Shown: positions 29,398 through 32,417 of the stretch, one piece after another
Position numbering within the stretch: position 1 is the stretch's first letter
Layout: each line of letters begins with the position of its first letter
Translations under genes and position numbers: made by a program
The notes under the pieces: model-generated
The model's input: only the letters and a program-made list of their open reading frames with translations
Database searches by the model: none
What the model was told of the DNA's origin: nothing
IMG/VR virus record: IMGVR_UViG_3300036652_002077
Coordinates: 1 to 32,417 of that record
DNA: 32,417 nucleotides
Reading direction: 5' to 3' (one strand)
Source: a virus

Positions 29398-29721
29398 ATG
29401 AAAATGACACCCGCCGAGACCGACGACGGCATGGACGAACTCTATGCCGGTAGCAAAAGCCCGCCCGAGTCGGTTGACCAGGAGGAGGCCGAACAGATGG
29501 AAACCACGGCAACCGTGCCCATGAAGCTCTTGATGGGCAAGCACACCGAGGCGCTCAAGGTGGGCGACGAGGTTGTGGTCAAGGTCACCGGCATTCACGG
29601 CGACGAGGCGATGATCGCCTACTCGGAAACCAAACCGGGTGAAATCGGCAAAGGCGAAGAAAATGGCGAAATGTCGCCCGATGATGAACTGGATCAAATG
29701 AACGAGAAAGGCGGATACTAA
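29398..29721 (+). CDS. small acidic protein after capsid gene
   Basis: A 107-residue acidic protein from ATG 29398 (a second ATG follows two codons later). Residues about 40-80 form a small beta-rich domain (VPMKLLMGKHTEALKVGDEV, VVKVTGIHGDEAMIAYSE), flanked by acidic, disordered ends. Genes of this layout often follow the capsid gene in phages and may encode a head accessory protein, but no family is certain. An in-frame TTG or GTG upstream (29362) would add 12 residues and lacks support. Confidence 0.55.
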   Translation: MKMTPAETDDGMDELYAGSKSPPESVDQEEAEQMETTATVPMKLLMGKHTEALKVGDEVVVKVTGIHGDEAMIAYSETKPGEIGKGEENGEMSPDDELDQMNEKGGY

Positions 29722-29725
29722 CGCT

Positions 29726-30106
29726 ATGTCAGTTGTAACCTGTGACCAAAAAACGCTGAATGCTGGCCAGAAATGTTACTCTTGCCTGAGTGACAAGGAA
29801 GTTCAGGCTGCCATTGTTTACTGGCTTGAGCAACGCCGTGCAGTACTTACCGGACAAACGCCTCAAACCGTCGCGCAGCTTCGCAAGTCGGCTGCCTGCT
29901 TTGGTTGTATGCCGGCTAATCTTATTGCCGATGGTCTTGATGCTTTTATTGCCCAACAGGGCGCAATCGTCGCTGGGGCACCCGGTGCTTCGATTATTAC
30001 AATCGCTCAAATTCGGGCTGCGATTAAGGGATTTGCCAACACCAGTATCCAGGAACTGAGAAGCATGGAAATCATCACTCGCTGCGCGCTCAACGCCTTC
30101 CCTTAA
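29726..30106 (+). CDS. protein with three copies of a Cys module
   Basis: A 126-residue protein from ATG 29726. It contains the module found in the next three genes: KCYSCLSDKEVQAAIVYWL, then ACFGCMPANLIADGLDAFI, and a third copy without the Cys pair (KGFANTSIQELRSMEIITRC). Each unit is about 35 residues: a C-x-x-C turn, then a helix. Between units lie Thr/Ala-rich spacers (QTPQTVAQLRKSA). The neighbours use the module as an N-terminal domain of larger proteins, so this one may be a virion adaptor or decoration protein. The C-x-x-C may form a disulfide or bind metal. Confidence 0.6.
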   Translation: MSVVTCDQKTLNAGQKCYSCLSDKEVQAAIVYWLEQRRAVLTGQTPQTVAQLRKSAACFGCMPANLIADGLDAFIAQQGAIVAGAPGASIITIAQIRAAIKGFANTSIQELRSMEIITRCALNAFP

Positions 30107-30110
30107 AGCC

Positions 30111-30347
30111 ATGGCCGTCAACTGTGATCCAGCGGCACTGGTGGCGGCCGCCAAGTGCTTTTCTTGCATCCCGCCGCAAATGCAAAAACCGGTTGAGCTC
30201 TACCTCCTGGCGGTGGCCAACGGTTTTGCTACCGACAAAAACGGTGTGAACACCATTGTCGCCAATGCGAAGTGCTTTTCGTGTATCGAAAAAGAGATGC
30301 GCGAGCCGGTCGAGCTTTACGAATTGTGCCAACTCGTTAATAAGTGA
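30111..30347 (+). CDS. protein with two Cys modules
   Basis: A 78-residue protein made almost wholly of two copies of the module: AKCFSCIPPQMQKPVELYLL (about 14-33) and AKCFSCIEKEMREPVELYEL (about 53-72). Between them is a short linker with a Thr-Asp-Lys-Asn turn. It begins MAVNCDPAALVAAAKC, matching the start of the next two genes. ATG 30111 lies two bases after the previous TAA region. It is probably a small virion protein that binds the same partner as its neighbours. Confidence 0.65.
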   Translation: MAVNCDPAALVAAAKCFSCIPPQMQKPVELYLLAVANGFATDKNGVNTIVANAKCFSCIEKEMREPVELYELCQLVNK

Positions 30348-30350
30348 TGA

Positions 30351-31316
30351 ATGAGCATATCCTGCGACCCCGCCGCCCTTGTCCGCGCAGCGAAGTGCTT
30401 TCCCTGTGTTCCTAAGCAATCGCGTCGATGGGTTAAGGCCTACCTTCTCTGCCAGCTTTCCAGCAAGGCAAGTCCCTTTGGTACATTCGGTGCGTCAGTA
30501 GGCAATGACTGGGCGCGCCGGGTAGTGGTCAACGGTGGCCCAATGCCTTCCCAAAACAGTATCAACGCGGTTTCAGCCTTCACCGACACGCTGAATAACG
30601 CCGGGCTGTGGTCGAAGATGATCCACATCAACGTGATTGCTCCCGACAGCATCAATGCGTTTTTGACACCGCTTCTGGTTGGTGGTGGCAATGACCCCTG
30701 GCAGGCGGTTTGCGGCAATAACAACATAACCACCCTCGGCTTGACCGTAAACGGGGTGAAGGCCAATGGGGGAAACAGCGCGGCCGAGAACACTGGGATT
30801 ATCGCCGTGAATGCGTTCCCATCGGACGCCAGCGCCGGTATCACCATCTACATTGCCCAGGGCAGCCTAAGCGAAGCGGCTCAGGATGGGGGGTATATCC
30901 GAAGCGTCGATAACGGCGCCAACTTTGCCATGTACACCAACATCGCGAATACCTGTTACTTCCTCTGTTGGGATGGCGCCAATGGCCAGTGCTCAGGGGC
31001 TTTCCCAGGCGGTTTTGCCGGCAACGGGTACTTTTCTGGCAATAGAACCGCTGCCAACAACTCAAAAATCTATGTCGCTAATTCCGCAACGGCTCACCAG
31101 CAAGCGGCGACCTTGGCCACAATGGGGGGCACTCGTCAAAACGCGCCAGCTTACGCTTTGGATGCGTATAACATTACCGGCCCGGGCTGCGGCACCGTTT
31201 CAAACAAGCGCTGCTCGTTTTGGGCGCTTCACCTTGGGCTAATCCAGTCTGAGTCGCTCACCTTGTTCAATGCCGTCCAGGCGCTTCGTACCGCGCTAGG
31301 AGGCGGCTTTATTTGA
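30351..31316 (+). CDS. virion surface protein: Cys module plus beta-rich domain
   Basis: A 321-residue protein from ATG 30351. Residues 1-35 are the Cys module (CDPAALVRAAKCFPCVPKQ...VKAYLLCQ). The rest (about 45-321) is a beta-rich domain with WARRVVVNGGPMPSQNSI, MIHINVIAPDSINAFLTPLL, LGLTVNGVKANGG and a Cys-Ser-rich end. This resembles phage virion proteins with a concanavalin/LamG-type sandwich, usually tail or capsid surface binders. No signal peptide or membrane segment. The N-terminal module is likely the attachment part, the large domain the exposed one. Confidence 0.65.
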   Translation: MSISCDPAALVRAAKCFPCVPKQSRRWVKAYLLCQLSSKASPFGTFGASVGNDWARRVVVNGGPMPSQNSINAVSAFTDTLNNAGLWSKMIHINVIAPDSINAFLTPLLVGGGNDPWQAVCGNNNITTLGLTVNGVKANGGNSAAENTGIIAVNAFPSDASAGITIYIAQGSLSEAAQDGGYIRSVDNGANFAMYTNIANTCYFLCWDGANGQCSGAFPGGFAGNGYFSGNRTAANNSKIYVANSATAHQQAATLATMGGTRQNAPAYALDAYNITGPGCGTVSNKRCSFWALHLGLIQSESLTLFNAVQALRTALGGGFI

Positions 31317-32101
31317 GCATCTCTTGCGATCCATCGGCCTTGGTGCGCGCGGCGAAGTGCTTCCCGTGTGTGCCCAAGCAAGCTCGTCGATGGGTCAAAG
31401 CCTATCTGCTCTGCCAGTACGCCAACAAAACTCCGCAGCCACCCTGCGTTAATAATGTGGCACTTATTGCGGATCATTTTGGAGGCAGCGACGTTCAAGA
31501 TGGGGCTAACTGCTCTTTCACTTTTAATGCAGCTCATCAAGTTGCGGCGGGAAACACGGTGCTTGTCGGTATAGCCATGTTCGTTGGGGGTGGGGGTGGA
31601 CACGTTTTTACGCAACTGGATCTCACACAGTCAGGGGGAACGGCCGCGATTGGTCCTATTGCGCTGGATGCTGCTATCAATTTTGCGGCGAACGATTTTG
31701 GATTGGCTATTTTCCGCGTGCCAATTACCGCTCCAGGTACCCTTACCTTGACGTTTGGTCCACCTGGATTTGTTGAAATGGGATGCGCGGAATTTTCTGG
31801 ATTGGCCGCGGTGCCGTTTGAGGCATCCTTCTCCAACAACGGGAATAGTATCGCAGAGTCAAGCGGTTCGATGGCAACCTCAACCTGCGGTCTAATGTTT
31901 TACGCCGCCTCAGAAGCATCGAACGAGGATTGGGTCAGACAGTTTTCCGATCAACTTATTTACTCGCTTTCAACGGGAGCAACCACCTCAACCAGTATAT
32001 TCCAGTTCAAACTAATCAACTCGTCTCCTACGGTTATGACAAGTAGCGCCGGGGCGGCTGAACCATGGAAGGTCCTTTGTGCGAAATATAAAACCTCTTA
32101 G
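31313..32101 (+). CDS. virion surface protein: same Cys module, different C-terminal domain
   Basis: A 262-residue protein with a TTG start, supported by a perfect AGGAGG (31298-31303) nine bases upstream and a TTGA overlap with the previous stop. The first 35 residues (CDPSALVRAAKCFPCVPKQ) are almost identical to those of the gene before. The C-terminal domain, however, is unrelated: a Gly/Ser/Thr-rich beta sandwich with HQVAAGNTVLVGIAMFVGGG, FGLAIFRVPITAPGTLTLTF and FSGLAAVPFEASF. Domain exchange behind a constant N-terminus is typical of tail-fibre or decoration proteins with changing receptors. Confidence 0.65.
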   Translation: MSISCDPSALVRAAKCFPCVPKQARRWVKAYLLCQYANKTPQPPCVNNVALIADHFGGSDVQDGANCSFTFNAAHQVAAGNTVLVGIAMFVGGGGGHVFTQLDLTQSGGTAAIGPIALDAAINFAANDFGLAIFRVPITAPGTLTLTFGPPGFVEMGCAEFSGLAAVPFEASFSNNGNSIAESSGSMATSTCGLMFYAASEASNEDWVRQFSDQLIYSLSTGATTSTSIFQFKLINSSPTVMTSSAGAAEPWKVLCAKYKTS

Positions 32102-32417
32102 CCTGGTGATTTTTCTAATTGCGGCTCGGTCGATAGCGGGCCAGTACGGCACTGATTTTCCACTTCAAGAGAATCCCTTAAATCAGAATGGAATTTGGAC
32201 TTACGCGCCGAACACCGGTTGGACAGAACTCGCGGTCACAAATACCGGAGGAGCTAACCACGCCTATCTTTTGCAGACGGGTGCCCCGTATGTTTATGAT
32301 GATTCGCTCGCAACGCTCATGGGGATGGGATTATGGGGAAACACACAGCAGATCACGCTAACGGTTTTTGATAGCAACCCGCTGAGGCAAGATCCTCAAT
32401 CCCGGGAAATCGAATAT
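32079..32417 (+). CDS. secreted or virion protein with signal peptide, 3' end cut by window
   Basis: The frame is open for 113 codons from GTG 32079 to the end of the window, overlapping the previous gene by 23 bases. The N-terminus has a short basic start and a hydrophobic core (MRNIKPLSLVIFLIAARSIA) followed by GQYG, like a Sec signal. What follows (FPLQENPLNQNGIWTYAPN, TGWTELAVTNTGGANHAYL, TVFDSNPL) resembles the start of a LamG/concanavalin-type beta sandwich. A signal sequence is unusual for a virion protein; misassignment of the start is possible. Confidence 0.55.
   Translation, partial: MRNIKPLSLVIFLIAARSIAGQYGTDFPLQENPLNQNGIWTYAPNTGWTELAVTNTGGANHAYLLQTGAPYVYDDSLATLMGMGLWGNTQQITLTVFDSNPLRQDPQSREIEY

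Noticed and set aside
1-32417. tRNA genes
   Set aside because: I looked for T-arm patterns (GTTCGAATC and variants) on the plus strand; the few TTCGA sites lack matching arms, so none is called.

Overview
The window is a contiguous piece of a tailed double-stranded DNA phage genome (Caudoviricetes) or a closely related prophage. It carries a large terminase, a portal, a probable scaffold, a probable major capsid protein and a run of virion-surface genes. Genes are packed tightly, and most junctions are ATGA or GTGA stop/start overlaps. DNA is about 55-60% GC. I recognise no integrase, tRNA, CRISPR array or insertion sequence. The host cannot be named from the sequence; many small families here resemble those seen in environmental, uncultivated phages.

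Layout. (1) 1-1295, plus strand: a truncated Cys-rich protein and a coiled-coil protein. (2) 1676-6537, minus strand: an early-type operon starting with a small ribbon-helix-helix-like protein beside a perfect palindrome. It continues through a conserved phage protein, a DNA polymerase beta-like nucleotidyltransferase, an N4/N6 DNA methyltransferase and small unknown proteins. Between 2663 and 3488 there is no convincing gene on either strand. The plus strand there folds into many local hairpins, including GNRA and UUCG loops, and ends in a terminator-like hairpin, so I propose a large structured RNA. (3) 6622-11722, plus strand: terminase, DnaC-like ATPase, HNH nuclease, a zinc-binding protein and a C5-cytosine methyltransferase. 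(4) 11719-17372: a polysaccharide-type cassette with three paralogous glycosyltransferase-like proteins, a fourth unrelated one, an FkbM methyltransferase, a second SAM methyltransferase and a TylC/NovU-like sugar C-methyltransferase. (5) 17386-25835: HNH nuclease, portal, another HNH nuclease, small genes, an ATP-grasp-like protein, probable scaffold and a GroES-like co-chaperonin. (6) 25850-27600: a self-contained cassette described below. (7) 27769-32417: probable major capsid protein and a series of proteins sharing a small Cys-containing module.

The most unusual part is 25850-27600. A strong terminator isolates it from the upstream genes. It has its own promoter with an inverted repeat. 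Its leader RNA contains two long helices (17 and 19 bp, no mismatches, five G-U pairs) in interleaved order A-B-A'-B', and a 30-codon ORF spans exactly the same bases. Two co-linear genes follow: one with a glycine-rich C-terminal loop reminiscent of RAMP/Cas RNA-binding proteins, and one unknown protein. After them comes a roughly 395-bp array in which GG recurs every five bases with variable triplets between (GGNNN), ending in a T6 tract. The regularity, the G-quadruplex potential and the structured leader suggest an undescribed RNA- or DNA-based system placed between the chaperonin and capsid genes.
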